Shown here piece after piece: positions 30,521-40,307 of a stretch of 64,000 bases of DNA. The position numbers and the translations under genes are program-made. The stretch lies in assembly GCA_964639505.1 (NCBI GenBank), contig CAZXDL010000004.1, positions 1 through 64,000 of the forward strand, read 5' to 3'. The notes beneath the pieces are model-generated. The model was not told the origin of the DNA and searched no databases. It saw only the letters and a list, made by a program, of their open reading frames with translations. Every line of letters begins with the position of its first letter. Within the stretch, counting starts at the first letter, position 1. This stretch comes from CAZXDL01 sp964639505. GTDB taxonomy: Bacteria; Patescibacteriota; Saccharimonadia; Saccharimonadales; UBA4665.

Positions 30521-32452
30521 ATGGCCGCCAAACGCCGAAAACAGCCAAGAATGGACCCAGTTGCTATCGCTCAGGCGCAGCGGGCGCGCGAGCAGCAAGA
30601 AGTGCAGGCTGCTTTTCTTAAAGGCGTCACGGCACTGCGTGATTTTATCGCGCCGAGCTCACTTGAATTTAGCAGCACCCATTTCCAGATTGGTACGCGT
30701 TACGCTCGCACTTATTACGTTTATGGTTATCCTCGGCAGGTTTACACCGGCTGGCTGAGCAGCATGGTTAACCTCGACGAAGTAATGGATATGGCTTTGT
30801 ACATTTATCCGGTAGAAAGTCAGGTCGTGCTCGAAAACCTGCGTAAAAAAGTCACCCAGCTTGAAGCCGGCATTCAGCTAGAATCCGAAAAAGGCCGGGT
30901 ACGTGATCCAGGCAAGCAAGCGGCCATCATGGACGCCGAAGAAATTCGCGACAAATTGCAGGTCGGCGAAGAGCGCTTTTTCCGATTTGGTCTATATTTC
31001 ACGATTTATGGCAGCAGTTTAGAAGAGCTGGAGTACATTTCGCACAAGGTCGAGTCAATGCTCGGACAGCAGCTGGTTTATAGCAAGCCAGCCACATCGC
31101 AGCAGGAGCAAGGCCTTAACAGCACCGTACCGCAAATGATCGATCAGCTGCAGATTCGCCGAAACATGAGCACCGGCGCTTTGTCGACCAGCTTTCCGTT
31201 TACTAGTGCCGATTTAACACAAGAAAACGGTATCCTGTATGGCATCAATATGCACAACTCTGGGCTGGTGATTTTTGATCGTTTCTCTCTGGAAAACGGC
31301 AATTCTGTTGTCTTTGCCAAGTCTGGCGCGGGCAAAAGCTTCACCGTTAAGCTTGAGGCTCTACGCAGCATGATGTTTGGCACTGAAATATTCATCATCG
31401 ACCCCGAAAACGAGTATCAGCGAATGTGTGACGCAGTTGGTGGCGCGTATGTGCGGCTTAGCCTGAATTCATCAACTCGTATCAACCCGTTTGACCTGCC
31501 GAAAGTTGTTGATTCAGAAGAGGCCGACAACGCCCTACGAACTAATTTAATTACATTGCATGGTTTGCTGCGATTGATGATGGGCGGCGCCCAAATTCAA
31601 ATGCAGGGCAGTGGCAGCACGACATTGCCGGCGCTATCTCCAACCGAGGAAGCTGACCTCGATGCTGCGCTAATCGACACCTATGCCAAGGCCGGCATAA
31701 CCAATGATCCTTTGACGCACACGGCTCGGCCACCGGCTATTTCTGACCTATACGACACGCTGTTGCACATGGGCGGTACCGGCCCGCAGCTGGCACAAAG
31801 ATTACGCAAATACACCAGCGGAACTTTTGCTGGGATATTCTCACAGCAAAGCAACATCGACATCAACAACCCGATGGTGGTATTTAACTTGCGTGATCTG
31901 GAGGATGAACTTCGTCCAGTCGCCATGTACATCGTCCTGAATTACATCTGGAACAAGACTAAAAGCGATCAAAAACGGCGGATTTTACTGATTGACGAGG
32001 CTTGGCAGCTGATGAAATACGAAGATTCGGCGAACTTTATGTTTAGTCTGGCCAAACGGGCTCGTAAATATAATCTTGGCATCACGACAATCAGTCAGGA
32101 CGTTGAAGATTTTATGGGCTCGCGTATGGGTCGCGCTATCGTCGCAAACTCCTCGATGCAATTCCTGCTTAAGCAGTCGCCATCGGCCGTTGACGTCTTA
32201 GCCGATGTCTTCAAGCTGACCAGCGAAGAAAAGAAACGGCTTAGTCAGTTCCCAGTTGGCCAAGGCCTGTTTTTTGCCGGCCAAAACCATGTGCACCTGC
32301 AGGTTGTGGCAAGCCCAACCGAAACAGGACTGATTACCACCAACCCGCAACAGGTACAAAGTCTCAATATGGCCGAGCTAGAAGGCAGTCAAAATCAGCA
32401 ACCTGAAGGCACCATCGACCTCGAGAATCGTTTGTCGCCCGGCAACGTTTAA
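30521..32452 (+). CDS. virB4: VirB4-family conjugation/secretion ATPase
   Basis: The 643-aa protein has its own N-terminal domain (about 30-215) and a complete ATPase domain: Walker A AKSGAGKSF at 266-274, FIIDPENEYQRM (about 291-302), and Walker B RRILLIDEAWQLMK (about 486-498, with D492 and E493). A motif TTISQDVEDFM follows. VirB4 is the energy source for pilus assembly and substrate transfer in type IV systems. The N-terminal gene one base upstream is not a broken half, because this protein keeps both regions. Confidence 0.95.
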   Translation: MAAKRRKQPRMDPVAIAQAQRAREQQEVQAAFLKGVTALRDFIAPSSLEFSSTHFQIGTRYARTYYVYGYPRQVYTGWLSSMVNLDEVMDMALYIYPVESQVVLENLRKKVTQLEAGIQLESEKGRVRDPGKQAAIMDAEEIRDKLQVGEERFFRFGLYFTIYGSSLEELEYISHKVESMLGQQLVYSKPATSQQEQGLNSTVPQMIDQLQIRRNMSTGALSTSFPFTSADLTQENGILYGINMHNSGLVIFDRFSLENGNSVVFAKSGAGKSFTVKLEALRSMMFGTEIFIIDPENEYQRMCDAVGGAYVRLSLNSSTRINPFDLPKVVDSEEADNALRTNLITLHGLLRLMMGGAQIQMQGSGSTTLPALSPTEEADLDAALIDTYAKAGITNDPLTHTARPPAISDLYDTLLHMGGTGPQLAQRLRKYTSGTFAGIFSQQSNIDINNPMVVFNLRDLEDELRPVAMYIVLNYIWNKTKSDQKRRILLIDEAWQLMKYEDSANFMFSLAKRARKYNLGITTISQDVEDFMGSRMGRAIVANSSMQFLLKQSPSAVDVLADVFKLTSEEKKRLSQFPVGQGLFFAGQNHVHLQVVASPTETGLITTNPQQVQSLNMAELEGSQNQQPEGTIDLENRLSPGNV

Positions 32453-32517
32453 AAAAGTGCATTCTGACCACAGTTAGCGTATAATGTAAACTACTAATGC
32501 TTTAGGTTGAGACAAAA

Positions 32518-35500
32518 ATGGCAAAAGCCGCCAGAAAAAAAGACCCCGTATATGATCCCGACTCCGACAGACCGATAACCCGGCCTGACCTACGAGTTAT
32601 GGAAGGCGGTGGCCAGGGCGATGGAGTACCTCAAGGGAATCTTAGTGCGGCAGAGCCAGGTGGCCTTTATAACGCAGACGGAGATCAAGGAAAAAGCGAA
32701 GGATCTGAGCAGGAAGGCAATCAAACAAGTGGAGATGGCTCAACTTCTGAAAATCCTGAACAGACAAACGATGCTGTTCCGCCAGACGAACTGCAAAGCG
32801 AAGAATCAAGTGGCGATTCTGGATACGCCAGTGGCTTTGACAACAACCGCCCAACACGGCGCGCCCGCACAGGAGCCTTTGCCAAGCGCAACAAAAACAA
32901 ACTCATCTGGGGAGCCGCCGCCGGTGGCGGTATATTAGGCTTAACAATAGGTGCGCTTATATCTTTAGTCCCCCTCAAGATCGAGAATATGGTCAATAAC
33001 CTGGAGCAACGATTTATGAGCCCCGTTTCAAGCGCTGTAGAAACAACCAATCGGATTTTGCTTAGCAACTGGCTTGAAAAAAACGTAATCCCTGCATATA
33101 AAAACTGCGGGACAGTAATCGATGCTAACTGCAAGATCTCAATCAGTGGTCCCGGTAACCCTGTAAAAAATTTGTATAAGTCATGGGCAAAACAACGACT
33201 TGATCTATATCTGAAAAAAAATGGCATAGAAATAAGCTATGATCAGCACGCCATTAATAGCAGCGGTAAACGGGGAACTTTTATCCTCAGAATCGAAGGA
33301 AAGAATAAAAATTTTGACATTGGGCCTGACGGCAAGGAGCTAAGCACACTGCTAACTGGCAGCAGATCTGACGTTACAGACGAAATGGACAGAGTTTTGC
33401 TTAGAGAATCCAACTGGCGGCACATGGCGATTCGATATAAAGTCGGTCGATTAATGACGCAGCTTCATAGCTCAAAGAGATGTCTTGCTTTTTGTGGTAT
33501 AAGAAAAGTACAAGAATACCCACGAAAGTATCTAGAGGATCAGGCTAAGCTGTTTTTAGTGGAGAGGGTTCTCGCCCCTCGAAGTGAATCTGTGTCTGTT
33601 GCGCTGCAGTGCATATTATCGCCAAGTTGTGATCCAAACCAAGTAGATCGGCATGAATGTACGGCCGGTGTAGACTGTGAACTCGACGGAAGGTTTGAGT
33701 CAGAAACTGAAAGGCAAAACAGAACAGAATTGCAGAGGTTGACCGCGAACTTTGGTAGAAGCCAACAAGACGAAATTTTCAGAATATACAACCAAATGTC
33801 GGAGGAAGGTTTACAAAAATATATGGTCAGAACCGTGATGACCAAGGTCTTTAACGAAACGGCTGGGAAGGCCGCCGCCAAGGCCATCCCAGTTGTTGGC
33901 TGGATTCAGCTATACGCAGAAGTCGTCGACGGCGCCTATAAGGCTGGGCCAAAGATTAAGAAACTCAGCTATGTTGTCGGGGCAACTGCCGCGGTACAGC
34001 ATTGGAGCAACTATCGTACTTATGCCGACGAAATACATACCGGCGAAGTCGACCCCGTAGCAGTCGGCTCTTGGAATACTTCACTTGGGAGAGGTGTGCC
34101 GAGTAAAACTGATCCACTGGTAGGTGGGACGGCTGCTGCTGAAGAGACTCCGCTCTACGACGCCCTTATGAATAATTCAGAAACCCCTCAGCCCTCGGCC
34201 GTGGCATCATTATTTAGCGCTTTTTTGCCTGGCAAAGCATATGCAGCAACCGCAACAGCAACAGACTCTACAAGTAATCCTGATTATAAATGTAATGGGG
34301 GCAAGTCTGTTCCTTCGGGTCAACTTGTATGCCCAGAGGAGATGCTAGGTGCTGGAAATGGCGCGGCAAATGCCGTACACGAATTTCTAGATTCGAATGG
34401 CCCAAATGCTTTTGTAGCTGTTGCAAATGTCTGGAATTCAACTATTGGAGCTGCGTTTGATCTCTTTTATAGCGTTTCTGGTGCGGTTGGTGACGCTGCA
34501 AGTTCCGGTCTTGAATTTGCACTCGAAAAATCATGCGGAAAAACAACTATACTTGGCGTTACTGTATACGCGATTGATGCCACCCCATTTGCTCTCGTTG
34601 GACATGGCGTGTGTACGGTAAAGAGTTTGGCTGAAGAATATCTTCCCAAGGCTTTAGATGCCGCAACCAATTATCTTATACCCAATCCCTTTGGCACAAA
34701 TATGAGCGGTGGCAGGAATTTTGACATGATGGCGGCAGGCGCAAATGTGCAAGGACTCGATGCTTGCGATCAGATTGGCTGTGAATCAACTTCAGATGCT
34801 GCGGTGGCCCAAGTAACCCAAGACGCGATGAACAAAGAACGGGACATGTTTGAGCAGCAACCGCTCAAACAACGGCTTTTTGCAACAGACAGCAGCCACT
34901 CCTTGATTAATCAGGTGGCAATGGCCACACCGTTTGATATGCAAGCATCACTGCAGACTAGCTTTGCTGGGTTATTAAGCAACCCGTTTGGAGCATTAAC
35001 AGATGGTTTCGGCTCGGCGTTCTCTTCTGGTAAAGCTTATGCAGCCTCCACGCAAACCGCAAACCCATTTGGTGCGGGAGCGAAAATATTTCCAACAAAT
35101 AAGATCCCGAAAGATCCCGAGCAGTATTGGATCGACCATAATTGTGACGATACAAGCGACAACGGCCCCATCGCAAAATGGCAGGAAGCAGCTTCAAAGA
35201 CTACCGACGAAAACACGGGCATGCCGAAGCATGAATATGTTGAGCCTTGCCTGCTGATCAAATACGCCGTTGGCGTTGTTGGCGGAAAAGATGACACTAG
35301 CCTACTATCTCAAGACGACCTTGCCGAAGTAGGCGGCTCCACGTCCACAGAGCCAGAAAGTGATGGAGATGCGACAATCGCCGGGAATGCTCAACAGCTG
35401 GCGCAACAAATTCAGCAGCAGGCCAAAGACGGAAAAATTGTATTTAATGTGCTAAATAACGCAGATAAGTCGGACGGCTCAACACCTGAAGCTAACATTG

Positions 35501-35835
35501 ATGATATGGCGGCTGGCAAACCAGCTAAAACAACTTCAAATTGTGGATCAAGGGGAGCGCAAGCGCCAGTAAAATCTGTCGCCCTCGATGACAATTTATT
35601 GAAGTTCATTTTAGACCTCAGCAAAAGTCAGACGATTGAAATTAATGCCCTGGCGGGTCAATGCCATAGCTCTTCTAATTCTCAACATTACAAAGGTAAA
35701 GCCGTGGATTTTGACTGTCCGTTTAATGCTGCAGCCGGTAATTCGATTGGCAGGAAATATAATGTCGCTGACACAACCAACGAAACATGTGACAACAAAG
35801 CTCAACATTACCATTATTCAGTAGGGGGCGGATAG
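32518..35835 (+). CDS. Large secretion-locus membrane protein with C-terminal M15-type peptidase motif
   Basis: The 1105-aa protein has a charged, disordered cytoplasmic tail (1-125), one membrane helix (about 128-152), and a long exterior part. That part includes other hydrophobic stretches (about 440-480 and 620-680) that may insert in membranes. The last 60 residues carry the peptidase M15 (VanY/DacC-like) signature: HxxGxAxD at H1057 to D1064 (HYKGKAVDFD) and a final HYH (1097-1099). Such zinc enzymes cleave D-Ala-containing cross-links in peptidoglycan. The only other residues of the domain I can place are these; the catalytic Glu is not evident, so activity is not certain. The next gene starts two bases after the stop. 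Confidence 0.65.
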   Translation: MAKAARKKDPVYDPDSDRPITRPDLRVMEGGGQGDGVPQGNLSAAEPGGLYNADGDQGKSEGSEQEGNQTSGDGSTSENPEQTNDAVPPDELQSEESSGDSGYASGFDNNRPTRRARTGAFAKRNKNKLIWGAAAGGGILGLTIGALISLVPLKIENMVNNLEQRFMSPVSSAVETTNRILLSNWLEKNVIPAYKNCGTVIDANCKISISGPGNPVKNLYKSWAKQRLDLYLKKNGIEISYDQHAINSSGKRGTFILRIEGKNKNFDIGPDGKELSTLLTGSRSDVTDEMDRVLLRESNWRHMAIRYKVGRLMTQLHSSKRCLAFCGIRKVQEYPRKYLEDQAKLFLVERVLAPRSESVSVALQCILSPSCDPNQVDRHECTAGVDCELDGRFESETERQNRTELQRLTANFGRSQQDEIFRIYNQMSEEGLQKYMVRTVMTKVFNETAGKAAAKAIPVVGWIQLYAEVVDGAYKAGPKIKKLSYVVGATAAVQHWSNYRTYADEIHTGEVDPVAVGSWNTSLGRGVPSKTDPLVGGTAAAEETPLYDALMNNSETPQPSAVASLFSAFLPGKAYAATATATDSTSNPDYKCNGGKSVPSGQLVCPEEMLGAGNGAANAVHEFLDSNGPNAFVAVANVWNSTIGAAFDLFYSVSGAVGDAASSGLEFALEKSCGKTTILGVTVYAIDATPFALVGHGVCTVKSLAEEYLPKALDAATNYLIPNPFGTNMSGGRNFDMMAAGANVQGLDACDQIGCESTSDAAVAQVTQDAMNKERDMFEQQPLKQRLFATDSSHSLINQVAMATPFDMQASLQTSFAGLLSNPFGALTDGFGSAFSSGKAYAASTQTANPFGAGAKIFPTNKIPKDPEQYWIDHNCDDTSDNGPIAKWQEAASKTTDENTGMPKHEYVEPCLLIKYAVGVVGGKDDTSLLSQDDLAEVGGSTSTEPESDGDATIAGNAQQLAQQIQQQAKDGKIVFNVLNNADKSDGSTPEANIDDMAAGKPAKTTSNCGSRGAQAPVKSVALDDNLLKFILDLSKSQTIEINALAGQCHSSSNSQHYKGKAVDFDCPFNAAAGNSIGRKYNVADTTNETCDNKAQHYHYSVGGG

Positions 35836-35837
35836 TA

Positions 35838-38800
35838 ATGAAGCGCTTAGCAATTCGAGCAGGTAAACTTTTTGCTGCATTTTTCTTTGTTTCATTACTG
35901 CTTTTTAGTCAAACAGTTGTGGTTTTTGCTGACCCATTACCCGAATCGGAGCAAAAAGCTCTAGATAATTATCCACACTGGGTTGGGTTATGTGGTAGTG
36001 ATATTTCTGGTGACACTGCACCGAGTGATACCGGCCCCGCGCCTGGCCCGGTCTATATAATGGGCGACTCGATTACTAAGCTCGCTAAATCAACCTATGC
36101 CAGCAAATTTAAGTCGCCATGGAGCGCAACAGTCGAAGGACTGGATAGCCGTCAAATGACAACAACACCGCCAAGCCCAAGTGGATTGGGGCAGCTGGAC
36201 AAAGATAAAGACACGATTGGCAAAGCCAAAGCCATTGTTATCGCGTTGGGTACTAACAGCATGGATGATACGCAATCATCCGTTACATCAAACACCGAGG
36301 CTGTTAAAAAAACAGTCGCCAGGGTTAATCAATACAACAAGCAGAATGCCCCAATTTACTGGGTAAACGTGATAGACGGACGAAAAAATCAAGATGACGC
36401 CTCAACCAAAACAAATAAAGCGATTAGCGATGGGGTCGGGAGCGACGCAACCGTTATCGACTGGTACACAGAAGCTAAAAGCAATGCTGACTTGAGTTCT
36501 TTCGGCGAAGGGGTTCACCCCACAAAACAAAAGGACATCGATCTATTGGTTGACTTGGTTTACAAAAACGTAACGACGGACACTGCCAGCGGAGGAAGTA
36601 GCGCAAGCACTTCGGCGCCAGACTATATTGAAGCCGGTAAAATCAAAAAAAGCGGCCTTACTGTCGGTGCTACTACATATGGAGGCGTCTATAAAGATGG
36701 CAAATGGCAGCCCAGCAACAATGATCAGGGCGGAGTAAAGCCATATGACGACAACGGCCTAAACAGCTATGACGGCAAGCCTATAGCAGGACATACGGCA
36801 TTTGCTGAGCTCGGTGGAGGCACACTGTTGGGCGGTCTACCATATCAAAAAGACGGTAAGCCTAATACAAAGCTAGAAATAACATACAAAGGCAAATCAA
36901 TAATTGCCGAGAAGGTAGATATTGGGACCGGGCAGTCTGACGATGATCATTACAAGGTAGATCTTTGGTGGGAAACAGCAAAACTTTTGGGTGTTACCGA
37001 TAATGTTGATATAAAAATCCGAGTTGTACCCAGTAGCACACCCGTTACTCCACTCGACGGAACACCAGCAAAAGCCGCCAACGATCCAACAAATCCACCA
37101 GACGGCAATCAAGTTTGTAAATGCGGAGAGCCTGACGCAGGTGATACAGCAGATGTTAATAGTAGCGACTACCTTAAGGCGATCTTTGGATTTTTTGTAA
37201 GTAATGGCTACAAAGACTTCCAAGCAGCAGGCATAGTTGGCAATATATACGCCGAGTCAACTGGCAGCCCTCAAAGATATCAAGGAGACGAGAAAGACCA
37301 TGAAACACCACCGTCACCTTCGCCTGGCTGGGGAATCGCACAGTGGACGCCGAATAGTAAATTAACCGACTACGCCAAAGGCAAAGATAAAGATCCAAAG
37401 CTAATGTCGACGCAGCTCGAGTTTTTGCTTGCACAGCTGGAGGGCAAATCAGGCAGTTGGGATGAAGTGCAAGCCGGAAATGACATTAAGGCAAGTGTTT
37501 CGGTTACTGATGCGACGCGAGCGTTTCAGGGCGACAATAAAATCGGCGGCAAATACTCTGGCTTTGAGAGGCCAAAAGATGAAGCGGGCAGCCTGCAAAA
37601 ACGTATTTCTGCTGCGAAGAATGCTCTTAAGAAATTTGGAGGCACTACATCTACCGCCTCTGCTGACGCTACAACCCCTGACGCCACTACCGGATGCGCC
37701 TGCACAGATCCAAGCCTTGCTGACGCATCTGATGCAAATAAGTTAGCCGACACACTGAAAACACTGGCCGAGAAAAACGGCGGAAAAACCACTATTTCTG
37801 TGTCGTCAGTTGATGGAAATAACAAAGCTGACTTTAGCGGCGATGATCAGGTTCCAACCAGAAGCTCGTATAAGGTGTATACCGCTTATGCCACGCTCAG
37901 AGCAATCGAGGAAGGAAAAATATCGTGGAGCACACCAATCTGGAACGGTAACTCTGTAGAAGAAACTATGCAAGAGATGATAATTAAGTCAAACAATGAT
38001 GCAGCAGAAGCTCTCCGCACCAGCTCAAAAATCGGCACTTACACGTACGTGACAAAAATTCTTCAGAATGACCTTGGTCTGAGCAGCAAAACCGTCATGG
38101 GTAATGGCAATGCAGGAGATGCGAAGGGCACAAACACGGAGTCTACTGCTAATGATTTCGTGAAGTTCTTAAACTTACTTTACAAGAAAAAATTAGCTGG
38201 CGTTTCAAAGGACAGCTCATACGACAAGCTAATTGGCTTTATGAAAAAAGCCACAACCGACGGTGGTTCCGCTCGTCAAGGAATTGTAGCTGGAGTGGGC
38301 AGCGGCGTTGAAGTTGCCGATAAGCCTGGTTGGGGACCAGCAGGCGCCGCACCGGCGTCAAATGACGTGGGCATTGTATACCTCAAAGACGACCCCTATG
38401 TAGTTGCTATTCTTACCGACAAACCGGCTAAGTGGGACGGTGTTGCTGAAATCGCCAAGGGCATTAATCAGGCGATGGGCGGAACTTCCGGCGGAGGCAA
38501 CGATTGTGCTTCTTCTGGCGGATCAGTCGGCGATCTGCAGCAAACCGTCAAAAAATACGCTTGGCCCGAATACCACAAAGCGCCATACACAAAAGCACAG
38601 CCCGCCTATGTCGCGGCCTATAAAAAGGCAGCCAAAGAAGGCCAGTACATTGGGGGTCAATTTTTACCTGGAATAGACTGCGGAGGTTTTGTAACAAGGG
38701 CAATGATAGACTCGGGCTATGAGCCAAAGTATAATTACAGTGGCAAAGGCGGCTATACCGGACAGACGCCTGACGATAAAGGAACGCAGTGGGGATGGCT

Positions 38801-39011
38801 AAATGCGAACTGGCAAAAAATAAATCCGAAGACTACCAAGGACCTCAAACCGGGGGATGTTGCCATAAATAGCACTCACACTTATATGTTTGTCGGAGAC
38901 ATTCCTGGTTTTCATAGCAAATTCGCCTCAGCTTCGCTTGATGAACGCGCGCCAATGGCCGGTGCTGAAACATCCGTAAGCACTAACTTTACATGGTACA
39001 GAAAGAAATAA
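35838..39011 (+). CDS. Exported multi-domain cell-wall hydrolase (five predicted modules)
   Basis: After a signal peptide (1-31) the 1057-aa protein shows, in order: an SGNH/GDSL esterase-like domain (about 70-245; GDS at 76-78, GTN at 138-140, H227 in EGVHPT, where the usual Asp three residues before the His is Glu224); an RlpA-like double-psi barrel domain (about 265-397); a phage-lysozyme-like domain (about 441-600, AAGIVGNIYAESTG with E473, and GWGIAQW); a class A beta-lactamase-like serine hydrolase domain (about 630-882; S676xxK679, SNN at 718-720, KPG at 829-831); and an NlpC/P60-like domain (about 895-1057; C948 in DCGGFV, H1014 in THTYMF). The combination would attack sugar chains, acetyl groups and peptides of a cell wall. 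It directly follows the 1105-aa protein. Confidence 0.78.
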   Translation: MKRLAIRAGKLFAAFFFVSLLLFSQTVVVFADPLPESEQKALDNYPHWVGLCGSDISGDTAPSDTGPAPGPVYIMGDSITKLAKSTYASKFKSPWSATVEGLDSRQMTTTPPSPSGLGQLDKDKDTIGKAKAIVIALGTNSMDDTQSSVTSNTEAVKKTVARVNQYNKQNAPIYWVNVIDGRKNQDDASTKTNKAISDGVGSDATVIDWYTEAKSNADLSSFGEGVHPTKQKDIDLLVDLVYKNVTTDTASGGSSASTSAPDYIEAGKIKKSGLTVGATTYGGVYKDGKWQPSNNDQGGVKPYDDNGLNSYDGKPIAGHTAFAELGGGTLLGGLPYQKDGKPNTKLEITYKGKSIIAEKVDIGTGQSDDDHYKVDLWWETAKLLGVTDNVDIKIRVVPSSTPVTPLDGTPAKAANDPTNPPDGNQVCKCGEPDAGDTADVNSSDYLKAIFGFFVSNGYKDFQAAGIVGNIYAESTGSPQRYQGDEKDHETPPSPSPGWGIAQWTPNSKLTDYAKGKDKDPKLMSTQLEFLLAQLEGKSGSWDEVQAGNDIKASVSVTDATRAFQGDNKIGGKYSGFERPKDEAGSLQKRISAAKNALKKFGGTTSTASADATTPDATTGCACTDPSLADASDANKLADTLKTLAEKNGGKTTISVSSVDGNNKADFSGDDQVPTRSSYKVYTAYATLRAIEEGKISWSTPIWNGNSVEETMQEMIIKSNNDAAEALRTSSKIGTYTYVTKILQNDLGLSSKTVMGNGNAGDAKGTNTESTANDFVKFLNLLYKKKLAGVSKDSSYDKLIGFMKKATTDGGSARQGIVAGVGSGVEVADKPGWGPAGAAPASNDVGIVYLKDDPYVVAILTDKPAKWDGVAEIAKGINQAMGGTSGGGNDCASSGGSVGDLQQTVKKYAWPEYHKAPYTKAQPAYVAAYKKAAKEGQYIGGQFLPGIDCGGFVTRAMIDSGYEPKYNYSGKGGYTGQTPDDKGTQWGWLNANWQKINPKTTKDLKPGDVAINSTHTYMFVGDIPGFHSKFASASLDERAPMAGAETSVSTNFTWYRKK

Positions 39012-39655
39012 TGATGGATAATACTCAACCAAAAATATCCCCGAGAAAGTTACTTTTGGTATTTGTCGTTATGGTTTTGGTTTTTGCTGGCTACAAAATT
39101 GGCCTGGCGATATCAAGACGCGGAATGACACCCGTCACCATATATGTCGCACCAAGCGATTCTCAAGTATATATCGATGGAGATGAGTCAAAATCTGGTG
39201 TGGTCTACATGACCCCTGGAAAATATGATTTCAGCGCAGCGCGCGAAGATTTCAAAGAAGATAAAAAGACAAAGTCTGTCGGCGATAAGCCTGTAAATGT
39301 ATATTTGCTGCCGACCCCGAGCAACGCTGCAGGGGCTGCATACATTCGGAATAATATTGAGGTGCAGGCCGAGCAAGCATCAGTATATGACAAGATGGCG
39401 AGTGAACAGCATGATAATCTTAGCAAAAATAGCCCTCTTCTAAACAAGCTACCTTATACGGATATCGAAAATTATTTTTCAATTGATTATGGAGCTTCTG
39501 AGACAAGAAAAGACAATATAGAGCTTGTTGTCAGCAACAGCACCTCTGAAGGAAGACTTAACGCGCTTAAATGGATCCGGCAACAAGGCTATGACCCAAC
39601 CGACTTTGAAGTTAAGTTTGTGGACTTTGATAATCCGCTAGCGGGTGGCAGTTGA
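39011..39655 (+). CDS. Membrane-anchored protein with PEGA-like domain
   Basis: The ATG at 39011 overlaps the last base of the previous stop; an in-frame upstream start at 38993 would lie inside the previous gene. The ~214-aa product has one membrane helix (about residues 15-33) and an exterior PEGA-like segment (APSDSQVYIDGDESKSGVVYMTPGKYDFSAAREDF, about 48-82). The rest is hydrophilic. It ends one base before the next gene. PEGA domains often occur in surface proteins; the role in this locus is unknown. The length and layout match the next gene, though sequence likeness is low. Confidence 0.6.
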   Translation: MMDNTQPKISPRKLLLVFVVMVLVFAGYKIGLAISRRGMTPVTIYVAPSDSQVYIDGDESKSGVVYMTPGKYDFSAAREDFKEDKKTKSVGDKPVNVYLLPTPSNAAGAAYIRNNIEVQAEQASVYDKMASEQHDNLSKNSPLLNKLPYTDIENYFSIDYGASETRKDNIELVVSNSTSEGRLNALKWIRQQGYDPTDFEVKFVDFDNPLAGGS

Positions 39656-39656
39656 T

Positions 39657-40307
39657 ATGAGCCGATCCCTGGCCAGACGTTTACTAAAAGTCATTAGCGT
39701 CTTCCTGGTACTTTTGATGATAGTTCTAGGGGTTAATTACTTTTTTTCACTAAGGGTATTGACAGTTGAATATGAACACGCGGGCAATGTAGAGATCTTT
39801 AAAACCGCCGCGCTTAATAGCGGCAAAGATCAGAAAGCTTATCGAACAGTTGATTATTCCGGGCAAGAGCTAAAAATTCCAAAAGGCGATTACACTGCTC
39901 ATTATGAAGGTAGCACCGGGTATGAAAGTAAATATCAGGAGTTCAAGCTTAAAGAAGACCAGACGCTTACAATCAAGCCTAGTTATGATCAGGCTAAACT
40001 TGACGAGATATTAAAGAGCGAAATGCCAGCTTTGAAAGCAGTAATTAGTCAAAAATACGCCGCTGGGATAGGGCAGTATGATATTGATACAGGTAAGTTA
40101 TATGCTAACGGGGCTTGGTATGGCACAACATTAACTCACAAAGTTAAGGAAAATATATTTAACGAGAACGCGGATACCTTGCGGATTGTTTTACATAAAA
40201 CCAGTGCCGGTTGGATTGTAGCTACTGATCCACCAAATATTTATCTTAGCAAGTATGCCTATCCTTCTGTTCCCGAGTATATTTTAAGAGACGTAAATAC
40301 GCTTTAG
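39657..40307 (+). CDS. Membrane-anchored accessory protein, 216 aa
   Basis: The start at 39657 is one base after the previous stop; a GTG at 39645 is the alternative. One membrane helix (about residues 9-28) follows a basic start (SRSLARRLLKV). The exterior part has a beta-rich region (LTVEYEHAGNVEIFKTAALNSG and ELKIPKGDYTAHYEG), recalling the PEGA-like fold of the previous protein, then an alpha/beta part. It ends the secretion locus, with its stop touching the stop of recF. It could be a periplasmic structural subunit, but no family is recognised. Confidence 0.58.
   Translation: MSRSLARRLLKVISVFLVLLMIVLGVNYFFSLRVLTVEYEHAGNVEIFKTAALNSGKDQKAYRTVDYSGQELKIPKGDYTAHYEGSTGYESKYQEFKLKEDQTLTIKPSYDQAKLDEILKSEMPALKAVISQKYAAGIGQYDIDTGKLYANGAWYGTTLTHKVKENIFNENADTLRIVLHKTSAGWIVATDPPNIYLSKYAYPSVPEYILRDVNTL

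Noticed and set aside
29617..32452. VirB4 broken into two genes by a frameshift
   Set aside because: The second protein has its own N-terminal domain and both Walker motifs, and the first matches a separate TraC-like protein. The one-base gap is operon packing, not a broken gene.
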